Shown: one piece after another, positions 41,529 through 56,821 of the stretch
Numbering within the stretch: position 1 is the stretch's first letter
How the letters are laid out: each line of letters opens with the position of its first letter
Source of the DNA: Primulina eburnea
Taxonomy: Eukaryota; Streptophyta; Magnoliopsida; Lamiales; Gesneriaceae
DNA length: 64,000 bases
Direction of reading: 5' to 3'
Assembly: GCF_022965805.1 (NCBI RefSeq)
Contig: NC_133104.1
Span: forward strand, 43,382,682-43,446,681
Notes under the pieces: generated by a model
What the model saw: the letters and a program-made list of their open reading frames with translations, nothing else
What the model was told of the DNA's origin: nothing
Database searches by the model: none
Position numbers and translations under genes: made by a program

Positions 41529-44500
41529 ATGTGGTTTGTCGATCTCTTTTCCTCAATTTCTTTATCTGGGGTTTAGTTTATGGATGAGTAACCGTGGTTC
41601 TGTTCACTGTTCATCTATCAATTCTACGCTCGAATCGCTTTCTTGTCTCCGTTTGTTCTTTTTTATATTTGATATTGGATTTGTTTGTATGAACAAATTG
41701 TTATAGGGCCGTGACCTAATTTCTTGTTTCATATAATGGGAACTTAGCCATGTCTGTTGTTGGGGATTTTTCGTGGAAAGCATGGATCGAATTGCCTTTC
41801 CTGTTTTATCATGGATCTGATTTATTACATCCGTTTGGTTACTGGGAAGCTAAATATTGACATGAAGGTGATTTTATCTAATATCAGTGTGTGTTATATG
41901 TTTATTTCAGTTTGTGGCAAACACGAATTTGAAGATATATGCTTAATTTGTCGAAAGCGTGATGAAGCTTCGGTTACATATATTATGCTTCCCATTTCCA
42001 TTTCACCTTTTATCTTCCCCAAATCCATGATCATTTCACATAAAAGGCCATATCTTGTGTTCATCTGTGTGTGACCTAATATTTTTCGGGTTATTTACAT
42101 TTATATTTATTTTCTCGTATATTTATTAATAGGGAGTTTTGGAGGAGGCATAAGAGGAAAGTGTGCATTACACTTGGATTTTTTGGAGGTGGATATCTAT
42201 TTTACAAACTCTATGATGCTAGGAGGTCTAGGCTTAATGATCTCGAGAAACAGTATGCAGTTGAAAGAGAGAATGATGAACTCATCAAAGCTCAGTTAAG
42301 AACTAGGATGCCTCTGAATCTTATTTCATTTGTTCTATTGAAGCAACTCAGTGCTCATATTCCCTTTTTTTGTTTGATCAATAGAATTCAAGCCCATTTT
42401 GAGAGCGTTCAGGGAATATCTGATTCAACAACACTTCCTCATGTAATGGATCTATTACATTGTAGATTAGCTGAGAACTTGGACCTTACACAGTTGACGA
42501 AGAGATTGATTCAAGGAAAGGGCCAGCCGAACACTTTATCTACGTCAGAAAAACTTGAATTATGGGATAAACTCAAAATTCTCAGTGTGTATCTACTGTG
42601 CTCTTTCATCTACTATGATAACAAAAAGTTTAATGGTTTTGTTGGATTATCACTATTTTTTATTCAGTTGGCCTCGGTGCTTCCAGGTTTTACGAAGATG
42701 ATACTGGCTCTTTGGTCAATGACTATGCTGAGCCTCTATATCAAAGTCCAAGTCAACATATTAGGGAGACATCTATATATCGACACTGCACGAGGTCTTG
42801 GAAGTTCTCACATACTTGTAAGCATAGTGCACTACTATGTATTTGTTTTATCTGATAGTCACAAATATCATTTTTGCTCTTATTTTTGCTATAGTTCTAT
42901 TCTAGGAGGATCCTGATCCAAATATATGATACTTAACAAATTTTAAAATAACCACAAGCTCTTGATAATTTCTTATTATGGTTCTTGATTTGGCTTAAGA
43001 AAAGAAAAGCACGTTCTTCTTTCTCTATGGATGAGCTAACCATAATACTTCATGTACCGATGTACGTGTTGATAGTTTAAAATATAATTTTTTTACATGT
43101 AATTGGAAACTTGCTTGAGACGATGAACTTTAAGGTCGTGTAGCTAATACTTACGTAAATGCAGACTACCTACTCTGTATAACAACTTGAATATTAGACT
43201 TTCTAGTTTACTACCTTAAATCTTGTTTGAATGGACCACAGTTGCAGTTAACATTTCCTTGATTCCTTCTTATATGTTTGTTTATATTTAGATCAAAGTT
43301 TAAATTGGATGTTTATTTGTTTGTGACATCCAATGCTATTACCTTTAGTAAAGACGATCATTAGAATTGAACTCGTAACTTGTAGCGAACCCTGAGTAGG
43401 TGAAAATCCTTTGTTGAATTGAGCAGCATTGTTCCTCCTCTTTTTGAATAACAAAATTTCCGCTTCACGGGCTTCTTGGTTTTGTCCTCGACTAACCATG
43501 AATACTTTGTGTTTTATTACCCTAGTTTGTCCTTTAGCAGTTTCCTTTTGGGATATGACTTCTTTAGACCAGTATAATACTTTTGGCTTGGGAGAATTTG
43601 GGACAACTTTTGGCCTGCATGATTCTATTTAACCAGTTAAATTTCCTGACCGCGAGCATAGTTGGTGCTTTTTGCTAAGTTTATTTTGTGACAGATCTAT
43701 GATTTAGAGAATCGAGCTTGCATGTGAAAATGCCATATGAATAAATTTGTGTTTCTTAGTTTACTATGTATCTGAGGGCTATTTCATTTCTGTGTTCAGG
43801 ATGAAGCTGAGCTAATTGATAGAAATGACGAGCAGCAGTTTTTAGCCTGTGCTGATTACCTTTCAAATTATGGCCTTCTTGCCCTTATATCTTATACAGA
43901 GGCAGTGGCTTCTGAAGTCCTTAAAGGGTAGGCCCTTTCAGTTAAAGTAAAATCACCTTTTTATGTAGCTGATTGGAGGTAGCGAAGGAACTTCTTTTAA
44001 AGTTTTTAGTGTTTTGATGTGTACATGTGCATATGACATGCTACTTTTTTTTTTTTGGATAGGAAACATCATATGACATGCTACTGAATACTCATTCTTA
44101 TACTTCTTTGAGATTGAGATGAAGTTAATAGTCTTTTTAGTAGCTAATTATGTTATATCCCAATTTTGTAAATGATGGTAGGCGGTGGCAGGACGGTCGG
44201 TCTACCGTCTTGGCCATCTAGGCGGTACGGTTGAATTTTTTTAAAATAATTTTTATATATAATTATATATTACCATATTACCAAACATTCATATGATTAT
44301 GAGTTGGCTGTAAAATAATTACCAGGCATTCATGATATTACCAAACATGGAGTGTTCTCTGCTGCTGCGGCGGCGGCGGCGGCATTACGGTTTTATTAAA
44401 AATAAATGCTGCCCAGCCCGCCGCTTCTCATCTTCGGCTGCCTAAGGCAAAGGCAGTGCGGTCAGCGGTTGCCTCCTGCCTAGGCAGCTGTTTCGACTGC

Positions 44501-46050
44501 CATTTAGATCGTTGTTATATCCCCATGGAAGCATGCTAGGGCCTTCACTTGCTTAAACCTCTGTGCTTTTCATACTTTGTCATGTACTGTACTGTGTATT
44601 GTTTTAACCTGTTTATATTCTGAGAACAAATTCAGGTATTTATATTTTGGTCATGGGCCTTTGTATTCATGGTTTAAACTTTAAAGTTCTTAGTAACAAA
44701 CTTGCGGAAATTTTTTAACAGTTACCCTATTAAACTTGAAGTTTTTATTAAAAAATATGTTTTCGAGTATATTATATATATTTGATGGCTCGAAATGTGA
44801 GAATTTTTTGGCTTTTTTCATAAGTGTAGCTTTCATTATCCAGTTTTTATTTGATTTTCAATAAAATGAATTAGTGAAAACACAATCGCTGTGGATTTCA
44901 TCTGAAAGTACACCAAACTTTCCCCGAGTTTGATGAGCGATCTAAACTATTGGTTAGATTTGTCGATTTATACTGCGTATCAAGTAGAGGGAAACTTATA
45001 TATCCTCTTTCCATCACATACTAATTTATCCTGTGTAAAATATAACTTATATCAGCTCAGCAGTATATTATTTGGTAAATGAACTAGTCAGATAGGTTTT
45101 GCCTTGAAAATGCACAATTGATGTGGTTAATATACAGTAGAGAGTTAGGAGCCTTGCTTTGAAAATTTTACATAAATTAAGGCAACTCAACCTGACATTG
45201 ATGATCAGTATCACCAGGCTCTGGTCCTTAATACACGCCAGTAGCTTTCCTAGAGCTTGTGGCTTGCCAACTTGATTAGTTGTGTGAAGGAGATGAAATC
45301 CATGAAATTACTATCTACATTTTCTTGCACCGTGTTTGTGAAAATTGTTTTACTTGTTCCCGTTCCTTTGTTCGTTCCATATAATTCAGCTTTTGTGCAA
45401 CCCCCAGTGATACACTTAGTTTTACATCTTGTTTAACTTCTCATGATCTTAAATTTTGCAGATCACAATTGAAGGATTTCTTCAGTCTTTCGTCTCTCCA
45501 TGAATTTATTATTCAGATACTTGACACTTTGTTGAGCAAGGGGAGCCCTCATCACTGGGTGAGTTATTTGATGCCTGATGATGCTGGAGCTTATAAACTT
45601 GTGGCATCCTCTAGCACAATTGGCTCCGATATTGCTCGTGCTACCAAATATGAATTACTCATGGCAGAGACACGTGCAGTTGTGTCAAGGTATGGTTAGA
45701 TGTTGCCTATTCAAAACTTGTGATACCTTAGTAGAATAAGTTAATCTTGAAACGCGTAATGTTGCCTATTTTGTTATGATCTGTCTTTATACAGTGCTGA
45801 ATTCGGAAATATTGTCGACATTTCGTTGCGAGCATTGGTGAGCATGATGTTGGAAGATCTAATTTCTGAATTTGGAGGTAGCGATTTAGTTTCTGGGATG
45901 CCGCTGGCCAAACTTCTTCCAAGAATTGCTCGGATGACTGAGTTGCTTCTTCAAGAATCAAATAGGAATAAGTATATCCAACATATTCAAACCATACCAG
46001 AGGTAGAACTATTCTTCACCCTCTTGTACTCAAGCACGCCCACTTCATAG
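41529..46050 (+). CDS. PEX3: Peroxin-3 (PEX3)
   Basis: Seven coding exons: 41529-41533, 42133-42294, 42385-42584, 42687-42817, 43800-43927, 45462-45689, 45795-46050; 369 aa. The first coding exon contributes only ATG-TG and continues a 5' leader; joining it to exon 2 gives MWEFWRRHKRKV. A membrane anchor follows (CITLGFFGGGYLFYKLY, ~13-29). Conserved blocks are ENDELIKAQ, VQVNILGRHLYIDTARGLGS, KGSPHHWVSYLM and ELFFTLLYS near the C-terminus. PEX3 is a peroxisomal membrane receptor that docks PEX19 with its membrane-protein cargo. Intron 5 is about 1.5 kb and contains a MITE-like insertion. The very short first coding exon is the least certain part of the model. Confidence 0.93.
44162..44512. 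mobile_element. GC-rich MITE-like insertion in a PEX3 intron
   Basis: About 351 bp flanked by an 11-bp direct repeat TGTTATATCCC (44151-44161 and 44513-44523). It contains a (CGG)n run and GGCGG/CCGCC words unlike the AT-rich intron. The inner ends share TAAATG (TGTAAATGATGG on the left, complement of CCATTTAGATCG on the right). A long target duplication with weak terminal inverted repeats suggests a Mutator-like MITE. The class is uncertain. Confidence 0.6.
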
Positions 46051-46689
46051 TGTAGAATCATTGTGGTAGTATTGTAATCTCGAACATTCATAAAGAAGTT
46101 TCTGGTGATCTGCGAGATCTGGAGGAAGGCGAGACATAAGGTTGTGAAATGTTGTAATCTTTTTTTTAGCTTTCAATGTTTTTATTCTGTCGTTTATCCC
46201 TACATGATTTAGTGTTAGTTGGATGGATAATTTTCAGAGATTCTTAGTGGGTTTTTCACCATAACAGAAGATAAGAGAGGCCTTCTTTGTGTGTATGGTT
46301 CCGGAGATTTGCAGACACCACGGCCCTGTTGTCCACATTTGTCTGTCTGCTACATTGGCTCGCCTCTGTTTTTAGTGATCATCATGTACAACTTTCGTTT
46401 AATATTATATTTGTGGATTGTAATTGTTGATGTGCGACTCAATTGAGATTAGCCGGTCGTGGCTTAATATTATATTTGTGGCTTAAAATTGAAATTTTAT
46501 TATAAATTTGAATTGAAACGGTAAGATAAACTCTCAATTGCATAAATTTAAAAAATAATATACAAATTAAATGTTTTGAAATATGTAAAATATTAATTCA
46601 CAAATTGTTGTTATATTGTATTTGAATATGCTCAAATAAGTCGGCATGAAGTCATTGATGCACTTGATTGTGACATATAGTTTGGAATT
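46051..46689. other. 3' UTR of PEX3 and intergenic DNA
   Basis: The PEX3 3' UTR probably covers the first 350-400 bp, followed by AT-rich sequence. No further gene is seen. Confidence 0.5.
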
Positions 46690-47415
46690 TCTCCTAACAT
46701 AATTATAAAATCCTCGGTTTGAGCCATCGACGGGTAATGCGGATTCGTCACTTTTATCGTTGTGTCAATTTGTCACGTAACTTCCCTCATCTTCAATAAA
46801 CATGTTGCGCAAAATAAGGCATAACACAATATATTTTAATATTTTCTTATACAAATAACGAGATAAACTTCTGACAATCGTCCATCGAGATTGGAGCACC
46901 TCAAATGCTTGTTTGACATTTTTCTTGCAGCTTATTGTCTTTCCTTGAACAACATCATATTAAGATCCTTCGGGTGAGAAAAAACCCTCATGAAAGTAGC
47001 TCATTCTGAATATAATTCATTTGTTAAATAATATCCCTTGTATATTGATTGTCGTTCTTCGTGAAATTAATCTCGAGAATTTTATTTGAAAACATTATTG
47101 AATATGACAGATTCGTATAACACGCTAATATTATTAGTTAAACCGACGACCCCAAAGAATGCACGCCAAATCTATAAGTCTTGAGACGCGGTTGTTTCAA
47201 TCACAACTGATGGTCGGTGACTCGTAGTCTTTTGTAAACTGCCTCTCATCGTGCATTTGAAGAAGACGTTGATCATCATCAATATTCGACATTATCAAGT
47301 ATAGATCACTAAATAGTTCAATCACATATTCATAGAATTTGAAAAGACACTTGATGTCAACTGATTCATCAATACTTATGTACCCTACAAAATGGTCGAC
47401 ATGAACTTCATAAGA
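46690..47415 (-). pseudogene. PIF/Harbinger transposase (HARBI1/ALP1-like) remnant
   Basis: Minus-strand reading gives VGYISIDESVDIKCLFKFYE and EYVIELFSDLYL, then LIDLACILWG-like text. A frame with LQDLWIWRAFFGVVGSTNNI, YESVIFNNV, YTRGYYLTNELYP, KKNVKQAFEVLQSRWTIVRS and LILRNMFIEDE follows. These match the DDE nuclease blocks of HARBI1-like proteins (DLWIWHAFFG, N.YNMGYYL, VERAFGVLQ.RF.I, LHNMI.ED). Several in-frame stops and frameshifts show that it is inactive. Confidence 0.75.
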
Positions 47416-49119
47416 CAATTAACAAATCATAGCTATACATTTTTGTCTGCATCACCTCTCTGCTAAAAATTACACTTACCGAAATTGAAAGAAGATGCCC
47501 ATACCAATGTTTAATTTCCACCAAACACCTAGAAGTAATGACAGGAAATTCAGAGAAAATGACTACACATCATTTACCAAGGGACCAGGGTGCTATCAAA
47601 GTATCGTTGGGGGAATGGTGCCAAAATTTATTAACCTAAAAAGACTAAAAAGTGTCATTTACCCGTTAGATAAGTACCAGATCTTTCGGGCAAAAGTAAT
47701 TTATTTTATTTTATTTTATTTTTTTTCTATAAAATTCACGAGTGATAAATAAGAAATGGAAATTTTACCCTTTTATGATTTGCATCAAACTGTTTGAGTG
47801 TAAAATCACCAATTATATAAATATTTACTCTTTTTAGGGAGAGAGCAAAATAGGATAGGAGGTGGAAAAAACTAAAACTTGGGCTTAAAAAGTAGCAGAA
47901 AATGGTTGGATCTGAAAGTAGAGTAGCCATAATATTAGAACCCTACGGAAACCTATCGTTGAAAATCTGCTCTTAGTGTTTGTCAAGCTACATTAAATTG
48001 TCATTGGGAGTCACGTTTTTGTTTTCCAACAATATACCAAAAATATACAGAGTCTCTATACAGTACTTAACATGAGAGACTTCGGTTAAATAATTTTTTT
48101 ACACATTTCAGAGAATTGATGCTAACGCTCTGGTCTCGAATATTCTTAAATTTGTTTTTACTCACATATATATGAATATTATTATTGGAAAAAATCATTT
48201 ATACAAACAAATTTCATATTTATCTTACCTTATTTTTAATCCATGAGTGTCTTAATTATATGATGGGTGCTTTAATTACAATAAAATATCTGATAATTTT
48301 GAAATGCAGGATGCATCAATGCAGTTAAAAAAACTCGTCAAAAAGACGAAGGAAACAAAGAATAATTAAGGTAAGTCTTATTGTGAATGGGGCCATGTCT
48401 TAAATTGTCAAATTTCCTCCTTTTCACGGTAATATTTTATAAAGTATAATTTGATAGAAATTTTATCAAATTCATCCTATTTATAGTTATAGTATAGAAG
48501 TATAAATTGACTCTTCAAATAAAAAATAAATAAAGTAGAGATTGATAGATAATTTAGATATGAAAATGAGTTCTCATTCAGTACAAAATCTAAAAAGAAA
48601 ATTACAATATGAACTGAAAATTAACACCAGATATATATCTCATGAATAACTATTTTCCCACGAATCCCACCCAAGCTAATATTGAGTAAATTAATAATAT
48701 AATTCGGCCTCTTCCCATCTATGAAATTACGGCGAGAGTATTTTCCATTGATAATCCCTGTAAAAATAAGAACAAAACTCCAAGATAAACAATAAATAAA
48801 TAAAGTAAATAATATACCTCCAAACTGTGTTAAATAAAGATCATTTATCAGCATCGATGACTTCCCAAGCAACCAAAAATAGTAAAGTAAACCTAGAGGT
48901 GGATTCACAAATTTACAGGAGTCTGAGTTTCCATGCAGATACAGTTGGAGGTAAGATAAAATTCTCAAAAAAAAAAGAAGCTTTAACATTGAATATATCG
49001 AGATCACCGGTAACAATAGATAAATCTGTTATCTCCTGAGTATAACTTGAACAAAAATCCAAGAAACTAAACTAAAAAAATAACAGAAGATCAATGTGTG
49101 TGTCAGTGTGTTTAAGCAA
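47416..49119. other. AT-rich intergenic sequence, 3' side of MIR159
   Basis: No protein-coding signal was recognised; the small open frames here have no family features. The right-hand few hundred bases may belong to the 3' part of the MIR159 primary transcript. Confidence 0.5.
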
Positions 49120-49320
49120 GGCAAAAGTGTAGAGCTCCCTTCAATCCAAAGAAGGTGTAAATATATATTGGGTTGAATTCAAGCTCCTGATATATGGAAA
49201 CCACAAATCCATCCAATTAAAACCCTAACATGGAAAGGGCTGAGGGATCCATAGATCAGCAGCTTAATCTTCCCAATAATATCCTCTTTTGGACTTCAAG
49301 GAGTTCCACGCTCTTACGCT
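49120..49320 (-). ncRNA. MIR159: MIR159 precursor
   Basis: The complement of 49130-49150 is exactly the conserved 21-nt miR159a (starts TTTGGATTGAAGG, ends GAGCTCTA). The opposite arm, complement of about 49289-49313, reads GTGGAACTCCTTGAAGTCCA and pairs with it with few mismatches. The intervening ~140 nt includes AAGCTGCTGATCTATGGATC, a block also found in the long loop of other plant MIR159 precursors, and TCAGGAGCTTGAATTC on the descending side. miR159 represses GAMYB-like MYB transcription factors in anthers, seeds and vegetative tissue. Strand, arm (3p) and hairpin length all fit MIR159 rather than MIR319. Confidence 0.95.
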
Positions 49321-50033
49321 AATAATCTTGTAAGAAATATGGACATGGAAACGCAGAGACGGAAAAAATATATCCTGTTACTAAATATTTTCAAGAATAT
49401 GGAACCCAAGTATGAATTATTGTTGAAGAAATCAAGGGTCGAAGCTAGAAATCAATCGCCCGTATGAACAAGAAATCAACTCGCTGATTTGACATCAATA
49501 CAGAGAAGATCTTCTTCCAGATCTAAGCCATGGAAATGAAAGCAAGAGATCTAGTACGAAAAAAAGATATTATTAGGGTGAATCTAAAGAACTCTACGTG
49601 ACCTGAGATATCTAATGGCTTCTGCAGACGAAAGAAAGAAATCTAACCAACCTCTACTGCCCCTGTTAACAGTTTATAGACAGCATAGGCCGTAAACCCT
49701 AGGAGAGAACAATAGATATTTAATCTAATAAACGCTATTTGGAAAAAAAAATGGGTGGAGTTGCTTAGGACAATCTTTTTTCAATATACGAATGGGTCGA
49801 TCATTGTCTCGACAAAGTGTTCATCCGAGTTTGAAATATGAACCACGTCTCATGTTTCATATTGTTCGATAAGGTGTCACAAATAACATGTGAGTCGTTT
49901 GACGTCGTACCTGAAAATTTTAATGTATGAGTCGAATTTAAAAGGTTAAGCTTTAAGATTGAAAAGAAAACGTTTTATTTTTTTATTTGATTAAAGAGCT
50001 AGAACTTTCAGACATATAGACTCAAAGGGATTT

Positions 50034-50205
50034 TTTTTTTAAAACAATCTCACGTATCTTTATTTGTGAGACGAGCTAGTCAATTCTGTTTATATTTATA
50101 ATAAAAGTAATAGTTTTGATATATATAAAAAAAATTCATTGGTGACCCAAATATAATATATGTATCACAAAGTTGATCAATGAAACTATCGAATAATAGT
50201 TTTTG
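50034..50205 (+). repeat. Palindromic GTGAGAC dispersed element, copy 7 (degraded)
   Basis: AATCTCACGTATCTTTATTT, GTGAGACGAGCTAGTCAATT and GTGACCCAAATATAATATAT follow the family's block order with many changes. Confidence 0.6.
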
Positions 50206-50272
50206 TGTACACATAATTATAAAATCAAATAATTTTTTCGTTACATATATTGTTTACCTAATACACGTAAAG

Positions 50273-50276
<4 letters not shown>

Positions 50277-50318
<42 letters not shown>
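50277..50318. repeat. (TA)n microsatellite
   Basis: About 42 bp of TA dinucleotides. Confidence 0.95.
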
Positions 50319-50321
<3 letters not shown>

Positions 50322-50683
50322 TCAAGAAATTATATACTTAAAAGAGAGTTTTTATTCACAAATTATCTTGCATGGATAGATACTAACATGCGGCCCCAAG
50401 AGAAGGGAAATTTTCAATTTTTTTTTTTTTTGTTTTTGAGGGAATTAAATGTTACATTTGACTGCAGGGAATAGATGTGAATAGTAAATACTGCATTATT
50501 ACAAAATACTGTATATATATGTACTTTCTTTGAATGACCTCTCCAACTCTATCTTGAATCCAGTTTATGTTGGTAATACAGAGAAACGAAACGTTGCTCT
50601 TAGGACTGCAAAGAATGAAAATTTTTTATCATTACATGTCATGTTTATAATTTTTTCACTGATATTTCATGTAAAAATATCAT

Positions 50684-50838
50684 GTTATACAATCTCATAT
50701 ATTTTTTCGGATCAATTTTATTTATATTTATAAAAAAAATTAATATTTTTAGCATGCAAAATAATTTTTTAAATAAGTTAATCAAATAAGATATCTGTCG
50801 CAAGAAATTGATCCGTGAAACCGTCTCATATAATTTTT
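50684..50838 (+). repeat. Palindromic GTGAGAC dispersed element, copy 8 (degraded)
   Basis: Starts AATCTCATATATTTTTTCGG, has TAATCAAATAAGATATCTGT, and ends ATCCGTGAAACCGTCTCATA. Confidence 0.65.
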
Positions 50839-51430
50839 ATGTATTTTGACTCTCTTTCTTGTTATCCTTGTTTCTTTGATATTGTTTTATCAACCAGTAC
50901 TGTAAAACTATATGAAATTTATACTACATATTTAGTGGTTAGTATAAAACACAATCACCTGTTACTTATTTATTTTTCCTACCAATAAGTATATACTATA
51001 TATTCACCATCGTTATATACTCATGGCATTTATTAATATAACTAATAATACGATGTTTATTGAAAGTGAGAAGACGTTGAATTAATTAATAATTCTTTGA
51101 GAGATGTTCAAATTTTTTTAAGTTAAGATAACAAATGAGGACGAAATCATATGCTATGTTTGGTGTTTCAAATCATACTATATTTTTATCAAACAAGTCT
51201 CATTTATACAAATTATTAAAAATTAAATACATTAAAAAACAGGAATGAAAAAATACAATTAATCATTGATAAAACATTTCGTCCCCAACAATGGTGTATT
51301 TTTATATATTATTTTTGGGAAGAAAATTAATTTTGGAAAGACATACCAAATATGGTGTAGGGTTTTCAAATATTATATTATAAAAGTGGAAAAGTATTTT
51401 TCATCTTTCAAATAGCAAGCAAAAAATATA

Positions 51431-51479
51431 TATATTCATGTGGCCAGGTTGGGTTGATCAAGGGGTTAAAAATTATTAT

Positions 51480-51537
<58 letters not shown>

Positions 51538-51582
51538 ATATTCATGTGGCCAGGTTGGGTCGATCAATGGGTTAAAAATTAT
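51431..51582. repeat. 46-bp duplication flanking a (TA)n tract
   Basis: Copies at 51431-51476 and 51537-51582 (TATATTCATGTGGCCAGGTT ... GGTTAAAAATTAT) differ at about two bases and flank a (TA)n/(TATG)n run. Confidence 0.9.
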
Positions 51583-52018
51583 CAGGCTTGTAAGAAAGTT
51601 CAATTTGGAAATAACACTACAATGGGTTTGCTTAACAAAGTTGGGCTCCATTGTTCATGTTTTATTGGATCAGATTTTTCAGGCTGGGCCGAGATGAATT
51701 AAAGCAGTTTTATTTAGGGTAGCATAAAATACTAATTATATTATATTTAAAAGTTAAACAAAATATATTTTTAAAAAAAGTTAAACAAATTATAAAACAC
51801 TATAAATAGTACAAATCTATACTATTTAAATAATTGTTTTAATCAATTATCAATTAAAAAATTAATTTTTTTTAAAAAAAAAATCAATTTATTTTTAAAA
51901 AAAAGAGCTCGTCTAAATAGAGAACTCAATACTTAGTTATTTACGTATCTATATTATTATATTATTAAGTGTGATTTTAAGACACAAAATTATTTTATTT
52001 TATAATTATCTTTTTTAC

Positions 52019-52710
52019 TGATATTGCTGAAATCGGTGATGCTAACTGGGAGGTCAGATCTTCCCTTGGAGAGCTCGGATCTAACCGCGATACGCTGGCT
52101 GGGAGGTCGGCACGTCACCTTGGGAGCTCGGATCAAACACCTCGAAATCAAGAAACACAAACAAGAGTGTTAGAAGGGGCCGGAAGGTTGTTCCGGTGTA
52201 GTCCCTCCTACGCTCAAGTCAGAGAACAGAAAACTGAGAGAGAGTAATGTGTGTGAATATATGAATTTTAGAGTTAACGAAACTTGGTATTTATAGGTGA
52301 ACCGCAGAGTCTTAGTTTTGGTAGGTTTAGATCTTCAGAATCTTCGGAAGATTTGATTTAGATCTTGCCCAAATTTGATTAGATCCTTAATGGGCTTTGA
52401 TCTCCGTGGGCTACGCGCTTAATATCTGAATAAGAGCTCTCGTAGGTATGAGCCCGTCTGGAACCAGGACCTTATGGGAGCTCGGCCGAGGATCTCCAAT
52501 CGTCCCGATGTTGCCTTCTTGGAGGTCGGCTCGGCTTGGGAGGTCGGCTGACCTCTCCGATCGTCGTAACTGCTGATATGGGAGGTCGGCTAGGGATGAC
52601 CTCCCGGATGACCTTCCGCGGATGACCTCAAGTGCTCCTCTGAGTGCTGGGCTTCCCTTGAGATGGGCTATCGAGAGCGGGCCGAGCTCAACCTCCCTCC
52701 GAAGGTATCA
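52019..52710. mobile_element. Solo LTR
   Basis: A 692-bp GC-richer segment starting TGATATTGCTGAAATCGG and ending GAAGGTATCA. It is flanked by an exact 5-bp target duplication TTTAC (52014-52018 and 52711-52715). Ends TGATA/TATCA and the internal block GTCCCTCCTACGCTCAAGTC parallel the LTR at 26202, so the two are related. GGGAGGTCGG and GAGCTCGG words recur. No internal retroelement region is present. Confidence 0.88.
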
Positions 52711-52715
52711 TTTAC

Positions 52716-53104
52716 CTTATTAAAAACATCCTCAAATCACTCCATATTTTATATATAAAAAAATCTAAATAATTTTTTTTTTTTTAAATCAAACAAAGTC
52801 TTTTAAATTAAAAATAATTTCGTTTTAGTTATTTAATATTATTTAATCAAATTAAAAATAATAATAAGTAATACAACACAACACATGTATATCTTTTGTA
52901 AGTATAAATAAACAATCTTCGTCCTGTGGCCATCGGAAGTCGGGAGGTGGCTGCGGACAAATGAAGCTCGTTTGTCCTAAACAATCTTGGCTAGAATAAT
53001 GAGTTTACAGAATTGTGGTATTGAGGTTAAATTTCCAACACTAGTCCAAATTTTGGTGTAATTGGGCCAGAAGCGTCACCTGAAACCAGAGATTCAGAGG
53101 AGAA
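52716..53104. other. CDKD promoter and leader
   Basis: AT-rich sequence followed by about 190 bp of higher complexity before the CDKD start codon. No other feature is seen. Confidence 0.5.
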
Positions 53105-56090
<2,986 letters not shown>

Positions 56091-56821
56091 TTTGTGGACA
56101 ACTATCTGGCTTTTTAAGTTTTTGTGGACAAATCAATCCCGTCTGCTACCAGAGGTTTGTGCTGGATCTCTAACACAAAATTTTCTTTTAGCGTCATTTC
56201 ATATTTTGATGGTCTGTTTCATTGTTAAATTGTTCATTCTTCTTTGTCTATTACCAGTAATGTCTATCAGAGCAACAAAACTTAAGATGTGAAGAACGAA
56301 GTCGTTATTTGATTCAGAATTATTACAATTGTATTTGGCGTCTCTCGTGAACTCAAAATGTGCACAGTAGAGCAGGAAGAGCTATATTTGATCATTTATA
56401 CATGATTTGAAACTTGAATTTTGGTATTTAATATAAAAAGTCAAGTACACATGTATTTGAGATGTAAAAAGAGATCCAATATTGTTTGCGGCAACGTTTT
56501 CATTGTTGTTTTTTAAGTTGAAGCTTACTATGCTTTAGATGAGGGGATATTTTTCCGCAGAAACTTGCATTAAGATTTGACATTGTATCCATTTAGTTTC
56601 AAGAATGTTGTGTTAACTGGCCGTTTGATGTACTCTGGATTGACATTTTTATCTGGAATAAGTTTTGGTAAATTTTTAGTATGGATTGTAATGTGGCCGT
56701 TTTGGTGTTGATTAATATAATGTTATTTTACCAGTTTTAAATGAGCAAATGTTCAAGTTTACCCAAATCTTGTTAATTTGATCTTTCACTCTATTCTGGA
56801 TTCCATTAAGCAAGTCGCAAA
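56091..56821. other. 3' UTR of CDKD and intergenic DNA
   Basis: No coding signal. CDKD and the minus-strand MATE fragment converge here. Confidence 0.5.

Larger units (their letters stand above)
49321..52013. other. MIR159 upstream region and AT-rich repeats
   Basis: The first several hundred bases are the likely promoter and 5' part of the MIR159 transcript. Beyond about 49750 the DNA is AT-rich with two degraded palindromic elements, (TA)n runs and a short duplication. No coding gene was recognised. Confidence 0.55.

Noticed and set aside
41302..41706. 134-codon frame before PEX3
   Set aside because: Covers the leader and first intron of PEX3; no family similarity and it ends in the intron.
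48621..49016. 131-codon minus-strand frame downstream of MIR159
   Set aside because: Low-complexity hydrophobic translation of AT-rich DNA with no recognisable domain.
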